Source: Serripes groenlandicus
Lineage: Eukaryota > Mollusca > Bivalvia > Cardiida > Cardiidae
NCBI GenBank assembly: GCA_031761405.1
Contig: JASEVX010000008.1
Span: forward strand, 38,247,355-38,311,354
Length of the DNA: 64,000 bases
Reading direction: 5' to 3'
Shown in pieces: positions 1 through 10,341 of the stretch. The position numbers and the translations under genes are program-made. Numbering within the stretch: the stretch's first letter is position 1; every line of letters starts with the position of its first letter. Below the pieces are notes generated by a model. It made no database searches. It saw only the letters and a list, made by a program, of their open reading frames with translations, and was not told the origin of the DNA.

Positions 1-912
1 CATATTGTGGCATTTTGTCCGTGGACATTCTGTCCGGATACCATATGAACATAACGGCAAAAGTTTGATATTTAAATCCAATATACAAGAACATGTTTAT
101 TATCTATCCCAAGCTAGTTACATATAGTAAACCCAAAATTAACGCTAACAAATAAATAACGTGCACGTAGAATTAACTTATTAACATGTAAACCACGTTT
201 TAGCAAGAAAAATCGAAGCATTTAAACAAAAATACAATTTATCACAAATAATGAGAAACAAACGTGTGTGAAGTGTGAACTTTTATTTTTAACTCCACGT
301 TTCGAAAATGCTTGTTACATTCGATTATAGCATGATAAGATACAGTTCGAGACAGATTTATATGAACCTTTACGAAGGTGTTATTACGCCTAAATGGCTT
401 GAATGCATGGCTAGATAAAGATGTAGGAGGCATTTTATGGTCCGTTGATCTCCGATTTCTCATGGTAAAGTGAAGACAAACAACGTGATTTATTACTTTG
501 TACCAAACAGCTGTTGACAGTATTTTAGAGCTTAGTTATCTAAACCTTGTATTGAAGATATAAACCTTCATCAATTCGTCCTAGTCCGCTTCCACAGTAT
601 TGTCGAGATTTTGTAATAACGTTAAACATTACATAACAGGGTGTACAACGTTCTTTCAATAACTCGAACCTTCGTTTACTGGAAGTATATATCGTTTAAC
701 TCGAACTATCTCCGGAAACTGATCATTCTTTGAAAAACAGTGTAGCAGCAATTATGCCTACTCATGCGAACAATCAGAACTACTGTTACGATGTTTTCTT
801 GGAAGGATATTATCACTGGCACTCGAGCATTAATGAATTAAAAAGCTGACAATACATATATGTAAATGAATTATGTACAATCCAGCGATAACTCAAAAGT
901 TTTGTTTTGTTT
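1..912. other. AT-rich non-coding stretch
   Basis: No ORF of note, tandem array or recognisable element was seen here. Only short chance frames are present. Confidence 0.5.
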
Positions 913-913
913 G

Positions 914-1121
914 TTTTGTTGGGGGTTTCGTGCCGTTTTCAACATTATTTCAGTTATATCGAGGCGACAGTTTACTTATTCATGATCCTTCGGTAAACAC
1001 ACCAGTTCTATGCTGAGAAATGTACATTGCCCAAGGGCTCTTCACCATGACCACAGAGCCGCGACTGGGGATCGCCCGGTTCCGAATCTCCGACGCTAAT
1101 CACTAGGCCACGGCGGATTCC
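914..1121 (-). mobile_element. tRNA-derived SINE, decayed
   Basis: Read on the minus strand, the head at the right end has an A-box-like TGGCCTAGTGATTAGCG and a damaged B-box region ending in GATCCCCAGTCGCGG. The body contains the shared SINE segments (GGGCAATGTACATT, then GATCATGAATAAGT-like sequence) and ends at the left in the GAAAACGGCACGAAACCCCC tail region. The same modules recur in the SINE at 17160-17357 in the opposite orientation. Family assignment to a mollusc-type SINE is from memory and is inferred. Confidence 0.7.
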
Positions 1122-1665
1122 TGATAACTTGAAGTAATTGCTGTATCCCTTTCTAGATCACAGGTGTATTCAGACAGTGCAAACGATTCGATTAATTGAG
1201 TGTGTGCTAGTTATAAGCTGTAATTTGATTGGTGGATCCGGCTAGCACACGTCCGAGTGCTCGGTGTGTAAGGACACTCTGAACACAGCCTAGCTATCGG
1301 AACTATTTCTTCACAGTTCTAACACAATCACACGGATCATAAACTCGCTCACTAAATTTAGATTTCAAACTCCGCTGATGAATGTACTCAAAATATGGGT
1401 AGTGACGCAATTTTCGGTTATGTGTTACGGTTAAAGATATTTACCCGGTACATCATTTTTTTCCTCGAAAGTAGTTAAAAGGATGGCCGGTTATTAATGC
1501 TGGCATCGATTTTCGTAAATAACCGAGAGGGTTCGATTGAGTTCTATCCATTAATGACGATTTACCGCGACGCGACCCAATAAAACGTTAAGCACTGTCT
1601 TAATATACAATGCATCCTCTTGAGAAGTATCTCTGTAGCGCGAAAAACCTCTGTAACACGACAGT
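1122..1665. other. Non-coding stretch between SINE and MITE
   Basis: Nothing recognisable was seen between the SINE head and the first TTAA-MITE-1 copy. Confidence 0.4.
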
Positions 1666-1886
1666 TTAACCATTTTCCTCACGCAACAAATCTGTAGCAG
1701 ACGACATCGAACTCTTCTATGCAATAACATGAACATTGTAGATATACAAATAACCAATAGGCTTGAAAACAATGTGGCAAACGGAGAAATTGCTCATTAT
1801 GAGCAATTTCTCCTTTTGCTACAATGTTTTCAAAAATCGTCTGCTGCAGAGGAGTCAGGAAGGGTCTGTATGTGTGAAAGGGTTAA
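1666..1886 (+). mobile_element. TTAA-MITE-1, CCCACAT-type copy
   Basis: TTAA is present at both ends. The left end is diverged (CCATTTTCCTCACGCAACAAATCTG), but the subterminal GTAGCAGACGAC block remains. The internal hairpin is nearly perfect, with loop GCTCATTATGAGC and arms pairing GGAGAAATT with AATTTCTCC. The right arm has TCGTCTGCTGCAGAGG and ends GTGTGAAAGGGTTAA. Confidence 0.85.
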
Positions 1887-1978
1887 CATTTTTTCCTATT
1901 CTAATGAAAACCAATTGAACAAATGGAAAAAAGACATGTACATTTTGGGATGAAGTTGAAGAAAACAATTTTCTTTGG

Positions 1979-2062
1979 GTAATTGAGAAATTGCTACACT
2001 TCCAACAATGTTTTCCAAAGTTGTCTGCAATTTGGTTGCGTCGAAATGTTTTTCTAACAGCA
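1979..2062 (+). mobile_element. TTAA-MITE-1 right-half fragment
   Basis: Contains GAGAAATTGCTAC, CAACAATGTTTTCCAAAGTTGTCTGC and GCGTCGAAATG in the order of the right half of the family. Both termini are missing. Confidence 0.45.
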
Positions 2063-2136
2063 GAATGTTGAGACCTCTTAATAGCAATTTCTCCCTAGAA
2101 CGGCTCTCTACTTTGACTCCGACAGTGCACTGTTTG

Positions 2137-2518
2137 TTAACCCTTTCCCACATGCAGACGTATTTTTACGCAATAGCAGCAGGCGACTATTGAAAACATT
2201 GTGAAGTTTTCAACTTTATTTAACCCTTTCCCTCATACGACAATTCTGCAGCAGACGACTTTGAACATATGTTGTCAAAAAATGGAATATCTCTATAATT
2301 GAATGGATAACCTATGACTAAAAGTGGAAAACGTTTTGAGCAATTTCTTCTTTTGGCACTATGTTTTCAAGAAGACGTCTGCTGCAGAGGCGTCGGAAAG
2401 CGTCTATATGAGAGAAAGGGTTAACAATTAAGCTATCTTTTATGGAGATTTTCGGGTTTTTGTCATTATGTTTTCAAAGTCGTCTGCGGCAGATTTGCTG
2501 TTTATGTAAAAGGGTTAA
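2137..2518 (-). mobile_element. TTAA-MITE-1 outer copy, split by a nested insertion
   Basis: The left end is TTAACCCTTTCCCACATGCAGACG, followed by AGCAGGCGACTATTGAAAACATTG. The hairpin is mostly deleted. The right part, CAATTAAGCTATC through GTCGTCTGCGGCAG to AAAGGGTTAA, resumes after the inner element. The copy at 40868-41097 has the same CAACTTTATTTAACAATTAAGC sequence without an interruption, so the outer element is one unit broken at its internal TTAA. Confidence 0.88.
2220..2424 (+). mobile_element. TTAA-MITE-1 inner copy, CTCAT subfamily
   Basis: TTAA at 2220-2223 and 2421-2424 flanks an element starting CCCTTTCCCTCATACGAC and ending ATGAGAGAAAGGG. Its hairpin has lost the left arm (only GTTTTGAGCAATTTCTTC remains). 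It sits inside the older copy at 2137-2518, so it is the later insertion. Confidence 0.92.
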
Positions 2519-2937
2519 TAGGCAGAACAAAGAGTGTGTTATTTTTGGCTTAAGACGTCTTACATATACGATTATCACACCCTAGACGATATGACATTGT
2601 GAGCGAAGTTATATATTTAAAAAAGAAAGAAAAAGAGAAATAAACTTCTGTCGTTAAATTAAACAGAGAAGTAGCACATCGGTTTTCTATAACTGAAGGA
2701 GTGGGCGTGGATCAAGATCTAAAAAACACATGTTTTATCACAGTAATTTAGGAACTATAATGAGAAAATAGTTCATGTTATGTAATGAAAATTCCAGTGA
2801 TTCTATGAGACTGTCACGATTTTCACTGAGTGAACTTTTAAGCGATATGTACTCATTGTCTATATGTCTATATGCAAATGGGAAATAGTAAAACTTGGCA
2901 TAATTATACAGTGTCTAGTTACCATTATCAGGCTACG

Positions 2938-3140
2938 CGTGACCCTTTCCCACATATTGACGCATTTTGAATCCTCTGCAGCAGACTTTTGAAAATATTG
3001 TGTCAAAAAGGAGAAATTACTCATGATGAGAAATTTCTCCTTTGGACGCAATATGCTCCAGTTTATTCAATAATGTTACTTTTATTTGTATATGTTTTCG
3101 ATGTGTTACTGCAGATTTATTGTAGGCGAGAAGGGGTTAA
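2938..3140 (-). mobile_element. TTAA-MITE-1 copy
   Basis: Begins GACCCTTTCCCACATATTGACGC (left TTAA mutated), has the GAGAAATTACTCATGATGAG hairpin centre, and ends GGGGTTAA at 3137-3140. The right subterminal block is reduced to TTACTGCAGATTTATTG. Confidence 0.8.
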
Positions 3141-3730
3141 ACAGTATTGAACGACACGGTTTATCAAGCTCAACCTGCAAATTCATGCGATCTCATCTTT
3201 GCGACATTGACCAATTATTATTTATACCAATTTGACAATTAGTATCTATACTTAGTTGACAATTGTTATTTACCCTTTTACGGACGAATTCTGATTCATC
3301 TGTCGCAGAGAAATTGCTAAAATTGAGGAGGAAAATTATAACCACATTTTTAAGACATTATACGATTTTCCTTATTGTTTTCTTCTATTTAATCAGACAG
3401 TATCGTTCTCATACCAATTAAGTAGACGGCTTCGATCTCGCCCAAATCCAAAAATGGAACGTTGGACACAGTGAATCTAGAATGATAGCGTTAACAATGT
3501 TTATATGTATCATCTGATTGATGGACCATTGTAGGACATACTGAATGTCGACCTTTGTGCTTATCCTGATACTGTACGAACCGCATGGTGCAAGACGTCG
3601 CCTGTTCGATGCCCGGTCGGGTCATAACATAGACTTCAACATGGGCGACTATAATATTTATTACATGAACATGTTTTGGGGTTTGTGTGGATATCTGATG
3701 GAGTAGGAGATTCATCCCGATTTCTGAACA
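3141..3730. other. Mostly unassigned; possible MITE and SINE scraps
   Basis: Around 3268-3330 a run of TTTACCCTTTTACGGACG and GTCGCAGAGAAATTGC looks like a MITE scrap. Around 3590-3640 the sequence CCTGTTCGATGCCCGGTCGGG resembles a SINE B-box region. Neither has clear ends. Confidence 0.3.
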
Positions 3731-4018
3731 TATTTAGACATTGTTTTATAGATTGTTCTCTATAAGTATTTAGACATTGTTTTATAGATTGTTCTCTACA
3801 AGTATTTATACATTGTTTTATAGAGTGTTCTCTACAAATATTTAGACATTGTTTTATAGAGTGTTCTCTACAAGTATTTAGACATTGTTTTATAGATTGT
3901 TCTCTACAAGTATTTATACATTGTTTTATCGATTGTACTCTACAAGTATTTAGACATTGTTTTATAGATTGTTCTCTACAAGTATTTAGACATTGTTTTA
4001 TAGATTGTACTCTACAAG
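3731..4018. repeat. 36-bp tandem repeat, 8 copies
   Basis: The unit begins TATTTAGACATTGTTTTATA and continues GATTGTTCTCTACAAG. 288 bp make exactly eight units with a few substitutions (TAGATT/TAGAGT, TTAGACA/TTATACA). No extra MITE or SINE borders it directly. Confidence 0.95.
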
Positions 4019-4212
4019 TCCTGTAACAAGAAACAAGTGATTCTGATTCAGCGAAGCAAATTATTACAACAATTTTAAATCATTACCAACTATGGAAAGA
4101 TATTAATAAATTCATATATATCGTTTTTCATATTCGTATATTATCAAATTTCAGATGCTCAAGCCATTTCTTAAATGTTGAAAAAGGTAGCTATCAAAAT
4201 ATTTGTCGTAAC

Positions 4213-4357
4213 TAACGTGTTTGTGATTTACATGTGGTGGAGGATTTGTTCCATTTATTGATAGTATGTCCTCCTTATCATGAGCTCAGGCCTTTATACG
4301 TCTACGCGAAATGGAAATCATCATATCCAACAATAGAACTATTCAATGAAATAATGG
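4213..4357 (+). pseudogene. LINE reverse-transcriptase ORF, C-terminal remnant
   Basis: After a stop at 4213 the frame reads RVCDLHVVEDLFHLLIVCPP and then YHELRPLYVYAKWKSSYP. Non-LTR retrotransposon ORF2 proteins of molluscs and other animals commonly end with a Cys/His motif of this kind (VEDxxHFLxxCPxYxxLR). The frame runs on past 4357 into a TTAA-MITE-1 copy, so residues after about IMAN are MITE-derived, not LINE protein. There is no RT catalytic core and no start codon; this is a 5'-truncated dead fragment. Confidence 0.65.
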
Positions 4358-4560
4358 CTAACCCTCTCCAACTTGCAGACGCATTTAATCGCGTCTGCAG
4401 AAGCAGACGATTTTTGAATATATGTGGCAAAGGGAGAAATTGCTTAAGATAAGCAGAGCAATGTCTTTTTCTTTGCCACAATGATTGCTACTCTATTCAA
4501 TAAAATTACTTTCTTTTTTAAAAGATTGTATATCGTTTTGTCTAGATGTGGTGGTTGTCA
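4358..4560 (-). mobile_element. TTAA-MITE-1 copy inserted in the LINE remnant
   Basis: Left end CTAACCCTCTCCAACTTGCAGACGC, then GTCTGCAGAAGCAGACGATTTTTGA and a hairpin with CAAAGGGAGAAATTGC. The right half decays around CGTTTTGTCTAGATGTGG and the right terminus is not recognisable. Confidence 0.65.
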
Positions 4561-5553
4561 ACATCATTATAACAGTCAACGGGTTCCCAGACTGCGCCAC
4601 ATAATCCGGGTACTGATATACTGCTGCGTACACAAGCGCTTCCAGTTTCATGACTTCAACATGACAAACGATTATATCTGAAGACAAATCCTAAGTAATA
4701 AATCCCCGGAGACATTACAGCATCCGTGGAACAAGGTCCACAGTCTACAATCTAGAATTACTACAGATTCCCCCACGATTGCTATAATTGTCTGAAAATT
4801 GTATTTTATCTCCTGGATTTGGAGGGCGTATTTGTAAAGTTCATAAGACATGTAGGACATTGTCCTAGTTACTTCAATAACGATACAGTTATTTCCCTTT
4901 GATTGCTCATGGAAATTACACACACGTAGATAATGTATCACGTGGCTTATAGCTGACCGTTTTATGAATTTATCATGCGTCATTTCAATTCACATTGATC
5001 GTGCTATAAAATGTAGGTTACGTTCGTTATAAGCGTCAAATAGGGCCTAAGGCGATAGATATCAACTCATTCAATTAATTTGGTGAATGCGGTGTGGTAT
5101 CAGTTCTTTTAAATACATGCGTACGGGCATCAACAAAGTATACCGGTAACATACTGTATAATGTAAAGTAGTTGACAGTGAATGAGACAATAACACTTCC
5201 ACTTATCAAGTTCTTTCATGCTGTAATACCCGATACGACAGAAAGCACATGCAAGTGCCCGATGAATGAACAGCACATTGCAGTCTTATCCTGATCTAAA
5301 TAAATGATACATCTTTCTATGACTGCACAGACAAGCAGCATATTTTCATTCTCCAACGATTACATTAACTGCATTGATTCAGTAAGAATAAAACGGTGAA
5401 TAGGTGTAGTCGAGGACGAAAATAGAATTGTGTCAGTTCACACAAAAATCGACATTCGGGGATTTTAAAATTCAAGACACGCTTTATTTGCATACTTGTT
5501 TAGTCGTATTATTCTCATTCTCGTAATGCAGAGATCTCAACGATGTTTGTACA
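4561..5553. other. Unassigned non-coding stretch
   Basis: No convincing ORF, array or known element end was seen. Confidence 0.4.
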
Positions 5554-5594
5554 ACCAGGGACACTATATTACAATATAATATAGTGTCCCTGGT
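5554..5594. repeat. Perfect 18-bp palindrome arms with 5-bp loop
   Basis: ACCAGGGACACTATATTA pairs exactly with TAATATAGTGTCCCTGGT across CAATA. There is no poly-T after it and no flanking duplication was recognised. It may be a minimal foldback element. Confidence 0.85.
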
Positions 5595-5675
5595 ACAACT
5601 AAACGGCAAAAAGGGATAATCCACAAATGACTATATGTATGTGCAGGCTGATCTAGCGCTGCGTGTCGTCACGTT

Positions 5676-6075
5676 TTATCCCTTTCCCACATACAACAAA
5701 TCTACAGCAGACGACTTCGAAGGTTAACCCTTTCCCTCATTCGACAATTCTGCAGCGGACGACTTTGAATGTATTTTGTCAAAACATAGAAAATCTCCAT
5801 AAATGAATGGATAACCCATGACAAAAAGTGGAAAACATTGTGGTAAAAGGAGAAATTGCACGTTTTGTGCAATTTCTTCTTTTGTCACTAAGTTTTCAAA
5901 AAGCCGTCTGCTGCAGAGGCGTCAGAAAGCGTCTATATGAGGGAAAGGGTTAAGATATTGAAAGTCACAATAAATGAAAGTATAATTTCTGAAAGATTTG
6001 AAAAAATGAAACAAAAGGAGAAATCGCTAAAATTCCGTCTGCTGCATATGCGTCAAATTGAGTATACAAATGTAA
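5676..6075 (+). mobile_element. TTAA-MITE-1 outer copy, split by a nested insertion
   Basis: The left part reads CCCTTTCCCACATACAACAA and CTACAGCAGACGACTTCGA, ending at the TTAA at 5724. After the inner element the older copy resumes with GATATTGAAAGTCACAATAAATGAAAG, then AAAAGGAGAAATCGC and CCGTCTGCTGCATATGCGTCAA. Its right terminus has decayed. Confidence 0.8.
5724..5953 (+). mobile_element. TTAA-MITE-1 inner copy, CTCAT subfamily
   Basis: Full 230-bp copy with TTAA at both ends. The internal hairpin loop is GCACGTTTTGTGC (GCAC/GTGC pair). It lies within the older copy at 5676-6075. Confidence 0.93.
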
Positions 6076-6079
6076 AAGT

Positions 6080-7160
6080 GTCAACTGTCGCTTTTTGTGT
6101 TACGGGGCACAATCGAAATTTGATGACTGTAAAAATTGCTTACTTAGCCAGTTTTGAGTGTGAATATATTACCACAAGGTAGGAAAGATTGAGTGTAAAA
6201 AAAAGTTGTTTTTCTCTTCGACGGATTTAATGAAAAGAAGGGAATAGTTGAGGTTAGAGTCCCTGCTATGTGAAAACGATCACACGACCCTTCACCTGAT
6301 ATTGGAGAGTTTAACACCTCTGTAACAGATAGTATATGAACACATAATATTATAGAAATGTGAGCAATTGTCAAAAATGAGCAAATACTCTTTTTTTTTC
6401 CGACATTGTCCTAATCTTTGTTTCCAAATACGACTTTCAATTATTCACCCGGTTGGTCCCAATAAAGCAGACGACTCTGATTGTTTTTGTTTACACACAA
6501 AAATAGGACCGGGCCGGGTCACAGTAAAACTTATCCGCGCTTCACTTCTTGATCATTCCCCACACTACTTCGATCGGTTCAGACGCTTCAACGGAATCCA
6601 ACGCTCATACCCATGCGTATAGCAAAGACTTGTCGCAGAGGATACGAATCCACAGCCTGATATGCATCTTCTTTGAAGATTTCACTGCGTCTTGCGTTGT
6701 GTGCCTTTTTTCAGAAAAAATATATTGACAAGCAGACAAAAATAATGTATACATTTGAATATCGAAAACGTGCAGCATTTATAAACTCGTAATCATAATA
6801 TGTAAATCCATGACGGATCTAGCTTTAAGCAGACTTCTCATAGAGATAATCGTTTTATTCTATGTTTTCTTTTAAACGGGGTAAACAAAATTCGACTACA
6901 ATCTAACTGCATGGTTAGCAAAGGCGTTGATATAGATCTAGATATAGTTATAACTGATATTCAAAACTGTTGCCACATGAAAAGGTCTAAAGGATATTAA
7001 TAAACCGCAGCTAAATTTTTATCTGGTTTGATGAATGAGAAACGGAAAACATTTCAAGTGCTAGATTCTTTAATTCCCTACAGGGTAGACCCATAGACAT
7101 TATTGTTCTGGTTAAACAAATTTCCTGGTAAATTCCTTCATTTCCAAATATATCCTTTAT
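6080..7160. other. Unassigned non-coding stretch
   Basis: Short frames only (for example 6368-6622 on the plus strand) with no recognisable domain. No tandem array was seen. Confidence 0.4.
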
Positions 7161-7167
7161 GTGTCTA

Positions 7168-7357
7168 CTTTCTTTCCTATGTATAGACGTAATCTTAGGC
7201 ATCTGCAGCAGACGACCATTGAAAACAGTGTAACAAAGGGAGAAAGTGTTCATCATGAACATCTTGCCACAATGCTTTCAACTCTATTCCATACTAATGC
7301 TTAATTGAAAGTTTCAATATCTTTCAAAGTCGTCTGCTGCAGATTTGTTTGTTTGTT
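7168..7357 (-). mobile_element. TTAA-MITE-1 decayed copy
   Basis: CATCTGCAGCAGACGACCATTGAAAAC, then hairpin GTGTTCATCATGAACA, then AAAGTCGTCTGCTGCAGATTTG. The loop pair is TTCA/TGAA here. Both TTAA ends are gone or ambiguous. Confidence 0.7.
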
Positions 7358-7439
7358 AAACATGTGCTTTCTTTTTATAGAGTTCTTCCATATGTTAGCC
7401 TATATAGTTTCTAAGGGGTCTGCTGCCTATTCAGTGTCT

Positions 7440-7657
7440 TTTCCATATATATATATAAATATATAACAAATCTGCAACGCAACACTGAAAACATATAGGA
7501 GGCAAATACTATGACAAATCCATGAATTGCGGTGTATATATATAGCATTGAAATAAAATGAGATACCACTTATAAAGAGAAATTCTCCTTTTGTCACGGC
7601 GTTACTGAGATTCGTCTGCGTATGCCGTCAAAATGCGTCTGTGCGTGGGAAGGTGTT
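7440..7657 (+). mobile_element. TTAA-MITE-1 decayed copy
   Basis: ACAAATCTGCAACGCAACACTGAAAACAT at the left, a degraded hairpin (GAGAAATTCTCCTTTTGTCAC), and CGTCAAAATGCGTCTGTGCGTGGGAAGG at the right. An AT microsatellite lies at the left edge. Confidence 0.6.
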
Positions 7658-8345
7658 GCTCGATTAATCACTCGGAACGGCCTTGAAAATGTTTGTACGA
7701 ATGAACTATTCGACCTTTTAAAACACGGACCCGAATGACTCAGTAGAATTGCAGTTCGAAGCCTTCAATGAAAAGAGTACCAAAACACCTGTCATATTTT
7801 GCTTTGTTTTACACAAGGCGATACCAATATTAATAAATGGCCGATGTTAATCATCTCTATATCAAGCCTTCATCGGACTAAATCCAAAACGCATGCATAC
7901 ATATATCGTAACGTTCACAAATAGTACTTGCGTGTGATGGTAAGTTACCGCTCTCAAGCAGTTAGTGCTAAAATGAAACCAAAATCTTGAATGATCCATG
8001 TCAAATTGTCCACAAGTGATCGCAGCTTTTTAAATACAAGTAAATAATTTCACATTTCATTGACATTTATGCTATGTGTTATATCTGAGTTGTGGATCAG
8101 AGTCATTCAATAGAAAATATTGGTCACATTTGGCACCTGAAACAAAAGGTAATTAAACTTTCATAGATGTATGTACATTGGTGCTGATTGGTAAACGAGC
8201 ACACTTGTTTGTCTATAGATCGGGTCTTACCTGGAAGTTCTATACGAAAGTCGTTCAAGCAGGAGATTTTAGGCAACACTCGTAATTTAAAGTAAGAAAA
8301 CCTTTACATATTCGTAGCTGCATCGCTGGCACACTGTTGGTCATG

Positions 8346-8478
8346 TAGGCTTTCTCACATACAACAAATCTACAGCAGACGCCTTATGAGCAATTTCTTC
8401 GTTTGTCACAATTTTTTATTTTTAAAGGTTGTCTGCTGTTGATGCCTCGAAGGTTGTCTACATTTGGTAAATGGGTGT
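8346..8478 (+). mobile_element. TTAA-MITE-1, internally deleted copy
   Basis: CTTTCTCACATACAACAAATCTACAGCAGACG is joined to TTATGAGCAATTTCTTCG, GTTGTCTGCTGTTGATGC and a weak right end. The spacer and the left hairpin arm are missing. Confidence 0.65.
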
Positions 8479-8654
8479 ATCCTACTATACGCGACTGTAT
8501 ACATCAAATCCATATTAGATTATGCATGAATTGATTCTAACCTACAATTACCAGCAATATAGACCTGGACCAGACTACGATTGTTTTTTTTTCTGTATTG
8601 ACCGCTTTTGAATAATTAAATAAATAGTACAATCTAGTCCTTAAATACGTTAGA

Positions 8655-8800
8655 ACTTCTAAAATCAGGGGCGATCACTCCGGGTGCATGAATTGCGCTA
8701 GAGCTTGTCAAAAATACAGGAGCGATCACTCCGGTTGCAGGAATATTCCGTTAGAATTTGCCAAAAATCAGGGGTGAACACTCCAGTTGCAGTTTGTAAG
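8655..8800. repeat. About 51-bp tandem repeat, about 3 copies
   Basis: The core AATCAGGGGCGATCACTCCG recurs near 8662, 8712 and 8764 with substitutions, joined by GCATGAATTGCGCTAGAGCTTGTCA-like spacers. Confidence 0.7.
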
Positions 8801-8829
8801 TAAAGAACTGCATTATATTAAGAGTGTTC

Positions 8830-9035
8830 GTTTGAATGGGGTATAACGCCGTTTTCAGCATTACTTTAGCTATATATCACCGATTTTCCTGGGCAAACCG
8901 ACAGTGTTGCTGTTTAGTTTAGCCTGACAAACACGCATAAGTCGTAATGCTATCTCCGCAATTATGAGCTCCCGTGAAGGAGGAAAGCCACTACTATAAT
9001 AGTTTAAAGTCTCGGGTTCGGACTGTCGAGGTGAA
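8830..9035 (-). mobile_element. tRNA-derived SINE, decayed
   Basis: Contains the SINE tail/body modules ATAACGCCGTTTTCAGCATTA and TATATCACCGATTTTCCTGGG, the CAAACACGCATAAGTCGTAATGCT and GAGCTCCCGTGAAGGAGG segments, and remains of the B box (TCTCGGGTTCGGACTGTCGAGG). Confidence 0.6.
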
Positions 9036-9291
9036 CGCTTGAATATGTTTGTTAAGTATGTATATAAGTGCTATATTTTCAGAACGTTACATATGCACAT
9101 GCAAATATAACATACGACTATATTAATATAGCCGTCTCTCAAAACGCACGTGATGATAAATACGCATGCTGATGATGGACATGATGACAACGACGAAGGC
9201 TGAGGATGAAAATGACCGGGACAAAATGATTGATGTTGACGCTGACGACTAACACTTTAAGGATTATGGGGTAATGAGTATTACATACTAC

Positions 9292-9436
9292 CGAGGGCTT
9301 GGCGTGAAACGGTTGTAAATAAAAATCTATTTTGAGATCCCTGGTTTAGGGGCAATTTAGACCCCTTTGTAAACAATGCAAATTTAGGTGCCATTGCTCG
9401 AAAAAATACCAATTTTAGTTACACACCAAGCCCTCG
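9292..9436. mobile_element. CGAGGGCTTGG MITE, internally deleted copy
   Basis: The terminal inverted repeats CGAGGGCTTGGCGTGAAAC and CACCAAGCCCTCG are present. One half of the internal palindrome (AATTTAGGTGCCATTGCTCG) remains; full copies of 246 bp lie at 14516 and 26316. Confidence 0.8.
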
Positions 9437-9478
9437 ATACAAATCCATTCAATTAAATCAGAGTATCAAAATGCATTT

Positions 9479-9540
9479 CAACCCCCTTTCACACATACGA
9501 TAAATCTGCAGCAGACGACTTTGAAAAAAGTTATTGATAA
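9479..9540 (+). mobile_element. TTAA-MITE-1 left-end fragment
   Basis: CCCCCTTTCACACATACGATAAATCTG and CAGCAGACGACTTTGAAAA, then unrelated sequence. Confidence 0.65.
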
Positions 9541-9645
9541 TCACTTTGTGCTGCCAACCATTCCGTTTTGTTGCTAAAATATATTTCCAGACAATAAATA
9601 TTTTAGAAACACAGAAACACAGATAACTGACCTACTTTAATCATT

Positions 9646-9862
9646 AAGGCTATACCTCATACAGAAAATCTGTAGCAGACGACTTTGACAAAAAACAATC
9701 AAAATATTAAAAATTTCCATAAATGAAACTGTGATTTTTTTTCTTACAGATGAATGCATTGTAGCAAATGGAGAAATTGCTCCTTTTTTTCCGTTTTCCA
9801 AAATAAAAAAATTGTCTGCTGCAGCTGCGTCAAATGAATACCTGAACATGTAGATGGGTTAA
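9646..9862 (+). mobile_element. TTAA-MITE-1 old copy
   Basis: CTCATACAGAAAATCTGTAGCAGACGACTTTGA at the left, GGAGAAATTGCTCC in a damaged hairpin, TTGTCTGCTGCAGCTGCGTCAAA at the right, ending GATGGGTTAA. Confidence 0.75.
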
Positions 9863-9889
9863 TTTACAATAATGTATTTGAGCTGTTTT

Positions 9890-10105
9890 AAAACCCCTTT
9901 CTCTCATACAGCAATTCTGCAGCAGACGACTTTGAACATATTTTGTCAAAAAATAGATAATCTCTATAATTGAATGGATAACCTATGACTAGAAGTGGAA
10001 AACATTGTTGCAAAAGAAGAAATTGCACGTTTTGTGCAATTTCTTCTTTTTTCACTATGTTTTCAAAAATCTGTCTGCTGCAGAGGCGTCAGAAAGCGTC
10101 TATAT
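9890..10105 (+). mobile_element. TTAA-MITE-1, CTCAT subfamily, right end truncated
   Basis: CCCCTTTCTCTCATACAGCAATTCTGC at the left and the GCACGTTTTGTGC loop are intact. The right arm stops at GCGTCTATATA, before the GAGGGAAAGGG terminus. Confidence 0.85.
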
Positions 10106-10341
10106 ACCAAACTATACATCATTACAAACACTTCGCAGATAAATGCCTGAGATTTATATCTAGTAATTATGGCTGCCGTAATTATATACAAAAAAGTGTA
10201 GTCTAACTCGTGTTTAAACATGTTATTTACATTTCCGTGTTTGAAAAGTGAGAAATGTAACATAAATCCATTAAATGTTAGAAGAATGATTTCCGAAGTG
10301 GCGAGAAATTCCTTTCTTTGAAATCAAATACTTCAGCTGTT

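Noticed and set aside
4358..4452. Protein extension of the LINE fragment (PLQLADAFNRVCRSRRFLN)
   Set aside because: These codons come from the TTAA-MITE-1 terminus and its subterminal block, not from a LINE.
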